NCBI GenBank assembly: GCA_017552845.1
Contig: JAFZOE010000121.1
Location: 1-8,260 of the forward strand
Source of the DNA: Clostridia bacterium
GTDB lineage: Bacteria; Bacillota; Clostridia; Oscillospirales; Acutalibacteraceae
Reading direction: 5' to 3'
DNA length: 8,260 nt
Notes under the pieces: model-generated
What the model saw: the letters and a program-made list of their open reading frames with translations, nothing else
Told to the model about the DNA's origin: nothing
The model's database searches: none
Part shown: piece after piece, positions 1-6,210 of the stretch
Layout: each line of letters opens with the position of its first letter
How positions within the stretch are numbered: the first letter of the stretch is position 1
Made by a program: the position numbers and the translations under genes

Positions 1-280
1 CATCCCAGTTGACTGCAAATACTTTGAATTCCCAGCCGAGTTTGGCGCAGACCGCTTTGCAGACTTCAACATCAAAGCCGGTGTATTCGCCGTCTTCGCC
101 GAGATAGCTGAACGGTGGATACTCGGGGTCGATGCCCATTGTGAATGTCTTGGCGGGAGCGGTGCCGTCGGCAGCCGTGGTGGTGTTGCCGTCATCGGTC
201 TTTGAGCCGCAGCCGGCGAGACCGAAGGTGAGAGCCGCGATAAGAGTTGCCAGAACGAGTGCAATTATTCTTTTTTTCAT
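1..280 (-). CDS. Amino-acid ABC transporter substrate-binding lipoprotein (N-terminal part, runs off left edge)
   Basis: This would be the extracytoplasmic, membrane-anchored receptor of an ABC importer, most likely for polar amino acids (SBP_bac_3 family). Only the first 93 residues are in the window. The start (ATG at 280-278) follows a GGAGGG ribosome binding site at 292-287. Residues 1-24 form a lipoprotein signal: a KKR charged start, a hydrophobic stretch, then LAGC with the lipidated cysteine at residue 24. A low-complexity Thr/Ala/Asp/Gly linker (about 25-44) leads to the mature domain. The motif YPPFSYLGEDGEYTGFDVEV (about 54-73) is the typical opening of family 3 binding proteins. 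It has its own promoter and is divergent from the flavin reductase gene. The substrate cannot be named from this part; polar amino acids such as glutamine or cystine are the usual ligands. The permease and ATPase genes presumably lie to the left. Confidence 0.9.
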   Translation of the reverse strand, partial: MKKRIIALVLATLIAALTFGLAGCGSKTDDGNTTTAADGTAPAKTFTMGIDPEYPPFSYLGEDGEYTGFDVEVCKAVCAKLGWEFKVFAVNWD

Positions 281-317
281 AAATAACCCTCCGATTTTAA
301 TATTAACTTGCTCTTAA

Positions 318-346
318 ACTTTATCATAACAGAATAATAAAGTCAA
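318..346 (-). promoter_or_regulatory. Sigma-A promoter of the binding-protein gene
   Basis: On the minus strand, TTGACT (346-341) is separated by 17 bases from TAAAGT (323-318), which is preceded by TGA, giving an extended -10. Transcription would begin near 311, leaving a leader of about 30 bases before the GGAGGG ribosome binding site. Seen in sequence; promoter activity is inferred. Confidence 0.75.
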
Positions 347-364
347 TAGTTTTGAAATTATCCC

Positions 365-393
365 TTTATTTTTTCGGTTAAAAATTATATAAT
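365..393 (+). promoter_or_regulatory. Probable promoter of the flavin reductase-ylmH operon
   Basis: A consensus -10 box TATAAT (388-393) sits 17 bases after a weak -35 (TTTATT, 365-370). Transcription would start near 400, only about 20 bases before the start codon at 422. The -35 is poor, so an activator may help or the exact -35 may differ. Confidence 0.5.
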
Positions 394-421
394 GGACTTA
401 TAAATTATGGGAGGAATTTCC

Positions 422-925
422 ATGAAAGAAATAAACATAAGAGATATAAAGAAAAGCGCGACTGAGCTCATCAACGACTGCTGGGGGCTCGTGACCGCGG
501 GAAACGAGGAAAAATTCAACTCAATGACCGTCAGCTGGGGCGCGCTCGGCGAAATCTGGAATATGGACGCGGCTTTCATTTTCATCCGCCATTCGAGATA
601 CACCTATGAATTCCTTGAAAACGGCGGACTTTTCACGCTCTCATTCTATGATGAAAAATACAAGGGCGCGCTCGGCAGAATTTACGGCTCAAAGAGCGGC
701 AGGGACACCGACAAGACCGCCGAATCGGGATTCACGCCCGTTTTCACAGACGGCGCCGTGACCTATGCCGAGGCGAAATATACGCTCGTCTGCAGGGTTG
801 CCGCCTCGCAGGAAATTGAGGCGGCGGGTTTCATCGATCCGTCAATAAGCGGGATGTATGCCGGCGGCGATATGCATAAGATGTTTGTCGGCGAAATCTT
901 AAAGGTATATGAAAATGACGCCTGA
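422..925 (+). CDS. Flavin reductase family protein (FMN-binding)
   Basis: A small cytosolic flavoprotein of the flavin reductase-like, split-barrel FMN-binding family, 167 residues, a usual length for the clostridial members. I chose the ATG at 422 because GGGAGG (409-414) lies 7 bases upstream; the in-frame ATG at 407 overlaps that site and has none of its own. The family hallmark is the FMN-binding strand KFNSMTVSWGALGEIWN (about 31-47), followed by a strand with IFIRHSRYTYEFL (53-65) and FTLSFYD (71-77). The C-terminal segment MHKMFVGEILKVY (151-163) closes the barrel. Members bind FMN and reduce flavins or small substrates with NAD(P)H, but the substrate here is unknown. Its 3' end overlaps the next gene by 11-17 bases, so the two are translationally coupled. 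Confidence 0.88.
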   Translation: MKEINIRDIKKSATELINDCWGLVTAGNEEKFNSMTVSWGALGEIWNMDAAFIFIRHSRYTYEFLENGGLFTLSFYDEKYKGALGRIYGSKSGRDTDKTAESGFTPVFTDGAVTYAEAKYTLVCRVAASQEIEAAGFIDPSISGMYAGGDMHKMFVGEILKVYENDA

Positions 926-1712
926 CGACAGAATTCTGACTTCTTTTCTGGCGGAAAAGGCGGAGCAGTGCGCCTCAAATCAGATGATAACCTGCTCAAA
1001 ATTCCTTGATATGCACGAAAAATCGCTCGCGGCCGGCCTGCGCCTGCCTTACGGTGTGCGGCGCGTATTCTACGGAGGATTTGAGGAGGTCGAGCGCAGC
1101 ATCGCGGTTTTTCTGCCCGAATATATCGAGGCTCTGGATTATGCCGCTCTTACGGAATTCTTTGAGAATTCGCCCGACGACTGCCCTGTTTCAATTCTCG
1201 AAATCAAAAAAGACAAATTTTCAAAAGAACTCACCCACCGCGATTATCTCGGCGCGCTGATGGGCCTCGGAATCAGCCGCGACACGACCGGCGACATCAT
1301 GGTTTCAAAGGAAGGCTGCCACATCGCCGTTCTGAAAACGATGGCGGAATATATTGCCGAAAATCTCACCTCCGCAGGCAGAGGCACGCTGAATATAAAG
1401 GTCTGCGAGCCGTGGAATATTGAGAACTATTCAAGAAACGAGGGCGTGCCCGATTCGTTTACCGTCTCATCCCCGCGCCTTGACAGCATAGTCAAAAACG
1501 GCTTCGGCGTCTCGCGCGAGTCCGCCTGCGAAGCAATTTCGAAGGGCCTCGTCTTTCTCAACGATATCGAATGCGTAAAACCCGATAAAAAAATCGCCGA
1601 GGGCGACAAAATCTCCCTGCGCCATAAGGGCAGAATAATAATCTCCGCCCTCCCCGGCAAGAGCAAAAAAGGCAGGGATATAGTGAATATAATAAGATTT
1701 ACGGTGAAATAG
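909..1712 (+). CDS. ylmH: YlmH-like S4-domain RNA-binding protein
   Basis: A cytosolic RNA-binding protein of the YlmH family, 267 residues (B. subtilis YlmH is about 257). The N-terminal half carries the family motifs YGGFEEVERSIAVFLPEY (about 55-72) and HRDYLGALMGLGISRDTTGD (110-129). Residues about 190-247 form the S4 domain, with RLDSIVKNGFGVSR, a helix-turn segment and the closing GDKISLRHKGRIII. YlmH is known from the sepF-ylmG-divIVA cell-division region of Gram-positives and has been linked to ribosome-associated quality control through its S4 domain. Here it is instead the second gene after a flavin reductase gene. Two in-frame starts exist, 909 and 915. An AAAGG at 901-905 lies 9 bases before 915 but only 3 before 909, so 915 (265 residues) is the likelier true start. 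No terminator directly follows; the first good plus-strand one is at 2034. Confidence 0.88.
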   Translation: MKMTPDDRILTSFLAEKAEQCASNQMITCSKFLDMHEKSLAAGLRLPYGVRRVFYGGFEEVERSIAVFLPEYIEALDYAALTEFFENSPDDCPVSILEIKKDKFSKELTHRDYLGALMGLGISRDTTGDIMVSKEGCHIAVLKTMAEYIAENLTSAGRGTLNIKVCEPWNIENYSRNEGVPDSFTVSSPRLDSIVKNGFGVSRESACEAISKGLVFLNDIECVKPDKKIAEGDKISLRHKGRIIISALPGKSKKGRDIVNIIRFTVK

Positions 1713-1719
1713 GGTGTTT

Positions 1720-1844
1720 TGTCATTCTGAGGCGCTTGCGCCGAAGAATCGCAAGTTTATGAGAATTATCGTTTTTGCATTTATAATACGTCTTTCATTG
1801 AGATCCTTCGCTGCGCTCAGGATGACAATCTGCTCAGAATGACA
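1720..1844. repeat. Intergenic inverted-repeat element (REP/MITE-like)
   Basis: The outer arms TGTCATTCTGAG (1720-1731) and CTCAGAATGACA (1833-1844) are perfect 12-base inverted repeats. A second right arm CTCAGGATGACA (1816-1827) pairs with the left arm with one mismatch. Inside them, GAAGAATC (1743-1750) and GATCCTTC (1802-1809) form a second, near-perfect inverted pair, and GGCGC-TT-GCGCC (1731-1742) folds on itself. No open reading frame lies inside, so this is a non-autonomous or structural repeat. From memory, GTCATTCTGAG...GAAGAATC...GATCCTTCG...CTCAGGATGAC repeats are common between genes in gut Firmicutes and other phyla; this was not searched. Transcribed, it would form a long imperfect hairpin in the 3' region of the ylmH transcript. 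Confidence 0.75.
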
Positions 1845-1933
1845 GCTTTTTGCTTTTCTTTGCGTGGAAAAGCACTTCTTTTTTCAAAATCCGAATTAAC
1901 AAATTGTCTGCTGATTTTTTAATTTTTGTTCAT

Positions 1934-2068
1934 ACCGGCTTAATATGTGTCGGTTAATATAAAGACGGACTCAGGGAGAGCCGCAACTCCCGAAGTCCAA
2001 GCAATACCCCTCCTCAATTCAACCCCATGGTCAGAGCCCTGCTTTTCAGCAGGGCTCCTGATCTTTTT
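1934..2068 (+). ncRNA. Possible structured RNA or 3'UTR ending in an intrinsic terminator
   Basis: Three consecutive stems are visible on the plus strand. The first is ACCGGC/GTCGGT (1934-1939 with 1949-1954, one G-U pair). The second is two-part, GGACT/AGTCC (1967-1971 with 1994-1998) around a CA/GA internal loop, then GGGAG/CTCCC (1974-1978 with 1987-1991) with an AGCCGCAA loop. After a C-rich single strand containing CCCCTCCTC (2007-2015) comes a 9-bp terminator hairpin followed by TTTTT. I found no known riboswitch or sRNA consensus in it. A promoter is doubtful: TAATAT (1941-1946) and TTAATATAAA (1954-1963) are -10-like but lack good -35 boxes. It could equally be the 3' untranslated end of the ylmH message. 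Confidence 0.27.
2034..2068 (+). terminator. Intrinsic terminator, plus strand
   Basis: A perfect 9-bp stem, GAGCCCTGC (2034-2042) with GCAGGGCTC (2049-2057), has a TTTTCA loop and is followed by CTGATC and TTTTT (2064-2068). The six bases between stem and U-run are longer than ideal, but TCA before and TGA after the stem can extend the pairing past a bulged C. There is no U-run in the opposite direction. It would end transcripts coming from ylmH or from the candidate RNA. Confidence 0.7.
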
Positions 2069-2107
2069 AATCGCCGTTTGCGGCAGCCTCAATTATTCAT
2101 TAATTAT

Positions 2108-2141
2108 AAGAAGAAGCCCTCTCCGCCGCCGGAGAGGGCTT
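2108..2141 (-). terminator. Intrinsic terminator of the five-gene minus-strand operon
   Basis: A perfect 11-bp stem, AAGCCCTCTCC (2114-2124) with GGAGAGGGCTT (2131-2141), has a GCCGCC loop. It begins 29 bases past the stop codon of the last operon gene. On the minus strand it is followed by CTTCTTATA, a modest U-rich tail; on the plus strand only TT follows. It therefore fits the end of the operon transcript best. Confidence 0.75.
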
Positions 2142-2169
2142 TGCCGCAATTATTCAACCCTATGGAGTA

Positions 2170-2982
2170 TTACTGAACGTAACCGCCGACGGTGAGAAGG
2201 AATCCGCCGAACTGGGCGCCGAATTCGGGGCCGCCGTCCATTACGATTCTGCCGTTTTTGGTCGCGTCAAGCATATCGTCTGTGCCGAGGAGGGTGCCGA
2301 GAGCGCTCTTGAAGGAATCGAAGCGAAGGGTGAAGAAAGGCATTGCTCTCTTGTATTCGCCTCTGCCGGCCTTGGAGTGGCCCGCCTTGATTCTGATGAA
2401 CGCAGAAACCTCGGGGTGATCCTGAACCGCGAGAGCATAGACTCTGTCGGGGCTCTTGAGAGTCCAGTCGTGAACCTCTTCGTGGCCCTGTTTATTCAGG
2501 GTGCTGATACCGCTGGTAAGCAGATAGAAGAAGCATTTGACCATGAGGCGCTGTGTATCCTCATCCTCGGGCGCCTCTTTTGCAGTCAGGAGCGAGCTCA
2601 TCTTGAGCAGGACCATCATGAAAGAGAGGAAAACGCCGGGTTTCTTGGCTACGCCGTGCATTTTCGGAAGAGTCTTGGGGCCGATTGTGCCCTTGAAGAA
2701 GGCGTTCATCTGCTCCACGCTCTTGAATTCAAGCTCAATATCCGTATGCTCTTTGTCGCTGACCTTGTCGGCGTGGACTACCCATTCGCCCGAATTGATG
2801 ACAAAATGCGTGGCATACTTGCCGTCGGGGGCGTCGGGATCATCCGCGCTTATCTGAATGACCGCGTGGGTGTTCGCAAACTTCTTGGCGAGGTCGGGAA
2901 CATCCGTCGCAATCGTTTTCATCAGAGGAAGAGCGCCGCAGAGAAACAGTTTATTGGTAAACATATCGTCTCTTGAAGCCAT
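2170..2982 (-). CDS. SCP2-like protein with two related domains (operon gene 5)
   Basis: A 270-residue soluble protein without signal peptide or clear membrane helix, resembling the SCP2 (sterol carrier protein 2) lipid-binding fold. I prefer ATG at 2982 because GAAAGGA (2997-2991) lies 8 bases upstream; the ATG at 2991 overlaps that site. Two alpha/beta halves are seen. Residues about 40-130 contain DIELEFKSVEQMNAFFKGTI; about 178-268 contain MPFFTLRFDSFKSALGTLLG and end in NGRIVMDGG. Both carry the SCP2 pattern of a strand, 'F.S.e....l..G', a strand and a glycine turn. The whole protein lines up by eye with the first gene of this operon, so the two look like paralogues. It lacks that protein's cysteine cluster. 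SCP2 domains bind lipids or other hydrophobic ligands. The ligand, and whether it acts as carrier or enzyme partner, are unknown. The gap from the previous gene is 34 bases. Confidence 0.62.
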   Translation of the reverse strand: MASRDDMFTNKLFLCGALPLMKTIATDVPDLAKKFANTHAVIQISADDPDAPDGKYATHFVINSGEWVVHADKVSDKEHTDIELEFKSVEQMNAFFKGTIGPKTLPKMHGVAKKPGVFLSFMMVLLKMSSLLTAKEAPEDEDTQRLMVKCFFYLLTSGISTLNKQGHEEVHDWTLKSPDRVYALAVQDHPEVSAFIRIKAGHSKAGRGEYKRAMPFFTLRFDSFKSALGTLLGTDDMLDATKNGRIVMDGGPEFGAQFGGFLLTVGGYVQ

Positions 2983-3016
2983 ATAAATCATCCTTTCGTG
3001 TCGGGATTACGAGATA

Positions 3017-4024
3017 TCAATATTCGTCGTCCCAGTCGTTATCTTCTTCGAAGTCTTTCTTCATAACCTCACGGACAGAGGCGATAATGCCGTTGGCATC
3101 GATGCCCGCGTCTGCCATGATGTCTTCCTGAAGGCCGATCATTGCGAAGGATTCGTGGCCGAGCATCTTGAATGCGCAGGCCTTGCCGCTCTCGACGACG
3201 ACTTCGGAAACTGCCGAGCCGAGACCGCCGGTGGTGAGGTGATCCTCAACCGTGATGATTCTTCTGGTTTCAAGAACCGCCTTGAGAATAGCTTCTTTAT
3301 CGATGGGTTTGATTGTATGCATATTGAGAACTCTGACGCTCAGACCGTCCGCATTCTTGAGGAATTCGGCCGCCTTCTTGGCCTGCGCAACGCAGGAGCC
3401 GCAGGCGATGACGGTGATGTCGGTGCCCTCGTTGATTGTAACAGCCTTGCCGACCTCGAACCCGTAATCCATATTATCATAGAGAACGAGGTCGAAGCCG
3501 CGGTTGATTCTGATATAGAACGGGCCTTCGGTGTTGTAAGCCGCGTTTACTGCGTTTGCCGTCTCAAAACCGTCTGCGGGGCAGATAACGGTGAGATTCG
3601 GGAGGGATCTTGTGATTGCAAGGTCCGCGATGGCGTGGTGGGTGGAGCCCGCCTGGCCGAAGGAAGTGCCCGAATGGGTGGCAACGATTTTAACATTTGC
3701 TTTCTGATAGCAGATGTCGGTATGAAGCTGGTCGCATGCTCTCATTGAGCAGAATGCGGAGAAGCCCGAAACGAAGGGGATGATGCCGGCTTTTGCCATA
3801 CCTGCGGCAACGCCCATCATATCCTGCTCCGCTATACCTACATTGATGACTCTCTCGGGGCAAACCTTGAGAACATCGCCGAGTTTGGTTGATTTTGCAA
3901 GGTCGGCTGTGATGGCGACAACCTTGGGGTCATTAAGCATAATATCCGCTATTGCCTTGCCGTAAATTTCGGCTGTTGCAACTTCGGTCTGGTCTATTGC
4001 GTTATATACAAATCCGCCTGCCAT
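3017..4024 (-). CDS. Transketolase, C-terminal subunit (split enzyme)
   Basis: The pyrimidine-binding and C-terminal half of a two-piece transketolase, 335 residues, the usual size for such subunits. With the N-terminal subunit it would move two-carbon ketol units between sugars using thiamine diphosphate. Visible motifs are GIAEQDMMGVAAGMA (63-77), whose Glu66 matches the glutamate that activates the cofactor, and THSGTSFGQAGSTHHAIADL (116-135) followed by RSLPNLTVICPAD (139-151), a signature of this half. The transketolase C-terminal domain follows (about 196-320), with VLNMHTIKPID and VEDH. The protein ends in a very acidic tail (EEDNDWDDEY). Its ATG comes one base after the stop of the N-terminal subunit (TAA-T-ATG), with an AAGGAGG site inside that gene, so the two are made together. 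DXP synthase is less likely because that enzyme is normally one chain with different motifs. Confidence 0.92.
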   Translation of the reverse strand: MAGGFVYNAIDQTEVATAEIYGKAIADIMLNDPKVVAITADLAKSTKLGDVLKVCPERVINVGIAEQDMMGVAAGMAKAGIIPFVSGFSAFCSMRACDQLHTDICYQKANVKIVATHSGTSFGQAGSTHHAIADLAITRSLPNLTVICPADGFETANAVNAAYNTEGPFYIRINRGFDLVLYDNMDYGFEVGKAVTINEGTDITVIACGSCVAQAKKAAEFLKNADGLSVRVLNMHTIKPIDKEAILKAVLETRRIITVEDHLTTGGLGSAVSEVVVESGKACAFKMLGHESFAMIGLQEDIMADAGIDANGIIASVREVMKKDFEEDNDWDDEY

Positions 4025-4025
4025 A

Positions 4026-4904
4026 TTATTCAGCCTCCTTTTCTGCGCGCGCTACACGCTCGGCATAATAAGCGTCAAGTTCTGCATTGTATTTCTCGAA
4101 AGTGGGATCGTCGATTGCCATGTAGTGAGTATGGTAATCGCCCTGAACGCTGGTAAGGCCTGCGCCCTTGAGCGTATCCATGATGATGCAGGTCGGAGCC
4201 TGAGCCTCTTTTGAGCGCTCGATTGCGGCATCGATTGCATCGCAGAGCTCTTTGATATTATTGCCGTCAACGGTTACGGTGTTGAAGCCGAATGCGACGA
4301 ATTTATCTGCGAGCGGCTCGAGAGCCATGACGTCTTCGGTGTTGCCGTCGATCATATTGTGGTTTCTGTCAACGAAAACGATGCAATTGGAAAGCTTATA
4401 GTGATTCATTGTCATGAAAGCTTCCCAGTTTGAGCCTTCATCAAGCTCGCCGTCGCCGGTGACTATATAAGTAAGGTAGGATTTGCCGAGAATTCTCGCT
4501 GCGAGAGCGGTGCCTGCGGCGATTGATGCGCCGTGGCCGAGTGAACCGGTGGAAGCGTCAACGCCTACGACCTTGTTTGAGTCGAGGTGCATACCCATCT
4601 TCGAGCCGGAGAGGTTGAAGGTCTTGAGCATTTCGGGATCGTTGAAGCCCTTGTCACAGAGCACGGGAGCGTAGGCAATGGCTGCATGACCTTTTGAAAG
4701 GATGAATCTGTCTCTGTCTTCCCACTTGGGATCGTCAACCTTGATGTTGAGATACTTGTAATAGAGAACAGTGAGAAGATCGAGCACGGACATACCGCCG
4801 CCGAGGTGGCCGCTGCCCGCCCAGACCGTAGTCTGAAGGGTCAGGTGGCGAAGGTCATTGACCTTTTTTTCGAGGTCAAGCCATTCCTGTTTTGATAAAG
4901 CCAT
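4026..4904 (-). CDS. Transketolase, N-terminal subunit (split enzyme)
   Basis: The thiamine-diphosphate (pyrophosphate/Mg2+) binding half of a split transketolase, 292 residues. Key residues are in place: GSGHLGG with His33, SKGHA with His73, and the TPP motif starting at TGDGELDEGSNWEAF (149-163) and ending near RNHNMIDG (180-187). TGSLGHG (119-125) matches the conserved transketolase loop, and KGAGLTSVQGDYHTH (246-260) its C-terminal substrate-side loop. The start has AAGGAGGA (4918-4911) 7 bases upstream. The aminotransferase gene ends 27 bases before it. Split transketolases occur both in the pentose phosphate pathway and in specialised sugar pathways, such as the sulfo-transketolase route of sulfoquinovose breakdown. 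The neighbours here argue for a dedicated substrate rather than housekeeping metabolism, but this is inference. Confidence 0.93.
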   Translation of the reverse strand: MALSKQEWLDLEKKVNDLRHLTLQTTVWAGSGHLGGGMSVLDLLTVLYYKYLNIKVDDPKWEDRDRFILSKGHAAIAYAPVLCDKGFNDPEMLKTFNLSGSKMGMHLDSNKVVGVDASTGSLGHGASIAAGTALAARILGKSYLTYIVTGDGELDEGSNWEAFMTMNHYKLSNCIVFVDRNHNMIDGNTEDVMALEPLADKFVAFGFNTVTVDGNNIKELCDAIDAAIERSKEAQAPTCIIMDTLKGAGLTSVQGDYHTHYMAIDDPTFEKYNAELDAYYAERVARAEKEAE

Positions 4905-4931
4905 AATTATTCCTCCTTAAATAATTACAAA

Positions 4932-6197
4932 TTACAGTTCGGGGTGATTCTTCTTGACTGCGTGGAAGGCATCCTCGGCGATTTCGATGGATTCCTTGAT
5001 ATCCTCGTCGGTCAGCGAAGCGTTGATGAAGTGGTTGTGGTGCGAAGCGAGGAAGAGGCCTCTGTTGACGCATTCCGCAATCCACTCCTGATGAAGCATC
5101 ATGCTGTCATCATTCGCGATTCTGAGATAGAAGAGGGCGGGAGCGCCGGAAACGATGAGATCGAAGCCGTTTGCCTTGCCTGCCTCTTTGAAGCCGTCGG
5201 TCAGCTTGGTGCCGAGCTCCTTGAAGAGTTTGGGAGCGTCGATTGCCTTGAGCTTGTTGACGCAGGCGATGCAGGCTGCGAACGGAACGGAGCTCATCCA
5301 GTATGAGCCGGTGTAGGAGAGGCTCGAAGCCGCGCTCATAAGGAATTCCTTGCCCATGAAACAGCTCATATTATAGCCGTTTGCGAGAGCCTTGCAGAAG
5401 CAGAGGATATCCGCTTCAAATCCGAAGAAATGGTCGGAGCCTTGAATATCAAGGCGGAAGCCCGCGCGGACATCGTCAACGATGAGGACAATGCCTTCAT
5501 CGGTGCAGATCTTTCTGATTTCCTGCCAGAAGCCCTCTTTGGGGAATTTGTTGTCATAGAAGTTGCCGTGGTCATAGGGCTGAGCGATGAGAGCGGCGAT
5601 TTCGCCCTTGTTCTCCTCGCAGACCTTCTTGAAGCCCTCAATATCATCCCAGTTTACATATATATTGTTTTCAACATCGCCGGGAACGATGCCGGGATAG
5701 TCAATCTTCTGAACGAAGGGTGAGGTGCCGTGATAGAAGCCGTTGAAGAATATCAGCTTCTTGCGGTGGGTATGAGCTCTCGCGGTGAGGATGGCGCCCA
5801 TTGTCGCGTCGTTACCGTTCTTTGCGAAGAACGCCCAGTCGGGGCTCTTGACCGTATCGACAAGCAGCTCCGCGCACTCGACCATGATCTTGCCGGGCGA
5901 GGTGGTGCAGTTGCCGAGCTCAATCTGCTTGATTGCGGCCGCGTCAACATCGGGATCGTTGTAACCGAGAACATTCGGGCCGTAAGCGCACATATAATCG
6001 ATATATCTGTTGCCGTCGACATCCCAGAAATAGGAGCCCTTTGCCTTCTCTGAGAATTTGGGCCAGCGGCTGACGGGAATGAACTGACCTTCTGCGGGGC
6101 CGAGATGACCGTAAACGCCGGAGGGAATTACCTTGACGGCTCTTGCATACATCTCGTCTGATTTTGTAACATCATAAAGCGGAAATGTTTTACTCAT
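4932..6197 (-). CDS. Class III PLP aminotransferase, glutamate-1-semialdehyde aminomutase-like
   Basis: A cytosolic fold-type I PLP enzyme of 421 residues, close in length to HemL-type aminomutases. I chose ATG 6197 because GGAGG (6210-6206) lies 8 bases upstream; a longer reading from 6233 would overlap the preceding gene and lacks such a site. The N-terminal part has GSYFWDVDGNRYIDYMCAYG (54-73). GFYHG (153-157) is the substrate-loop motif, IVDDVRAGFR (239-248) supplies the Asp241 expected to hold the PLP ring nitrogen, and CFCKALANGY (266-275) has Lys269 as the likely Schiff-base lysine. The usual SG(S/T)EA phosphate-binding motif is replaced by NGNDA (127-131). It is unlikely to be the haem-pathway enzyme, since no hem genes are nearby. 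Instead it sits between an SCP2-like gene and a split transketolase, suggesting transamination of a keto compound made or used by the transketolase. The substrate is unknown. Confidence 0.88.
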   Translation of the reverse strand: MSKTFPLYDVTKSDEMYARAVKVIPSGVYGHLGPAEGQFIPVSRWPKFSEKAKGSYFWDVDGNRYIDYMCAYGPNVLGYNDPDVDAAAIKQIELGNCTTSPGKIMVECAELLVDTVKSPDWAFFAKNGNDATMGAILTARAHTHRKKLIFFNGFYHGTSPFVQKIDYPGIVPGDVENNIYVNWDDIEGFKKVCEENKGEIAALIAQPYDHGNFYDNKFPKEGFWQEIRKICTDEGIVLIVDDVRAGFRLDIQGSDHFFGFEADILCFCKALANGYNMSCFMGKEFLMSAASSLSYTGSYWMSSVPFAACIACVNKLKAIDAPKLFKELGTKLTDGFKEAGKANGFDLIVSGAPALFYLRIANDDSMMLHQEWIAECVNRGLFLASHHNHFINASLTDEDIKESIEIAEDAFHAVKKNHPEL

Positions 6198-6210
6198 TTT
6201 CAATTCCTCC

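Noticed and set aside
2090..2156. Ten-base direct repeat CAATTATTCA at 2090-2099 and 2147-2156
   Set aside because: Short, AT-rich and flanking a terminator hairpin; no mobile gene or other mark of an insertion lies between the copies.
1947..2195. Small plus-strand frame of 82 codons in the gene-free stretch
   Set aside because: It runs through two terminator hairpins and into the antisense of the last operon gene, and its start has no ribosome site.
2377..2976. Plus-strand open frame of 199 codons opposite the last operon gene
   Set aside because: Antisense shadow of the SCP2-like gene; no ribosome site or recognisable domain.
3155..3748. Plus-strand open frame of 197 codons opposite the transketolase C-terminal subunit
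   Set aside because: Antisense shadow of a well-conserved enzyme gene; composition follows from the complementary codons.
4026..6197. Haem biosynthesis (hemL) or the sulfoquinovose sulfo-transketolase pathway as the identity of the operon
   Set aside because: No hemA/B/C/D neighbours for the first, and no isomerase, sulfolactaldehyde dehydrogenase or exporter genes for the second.
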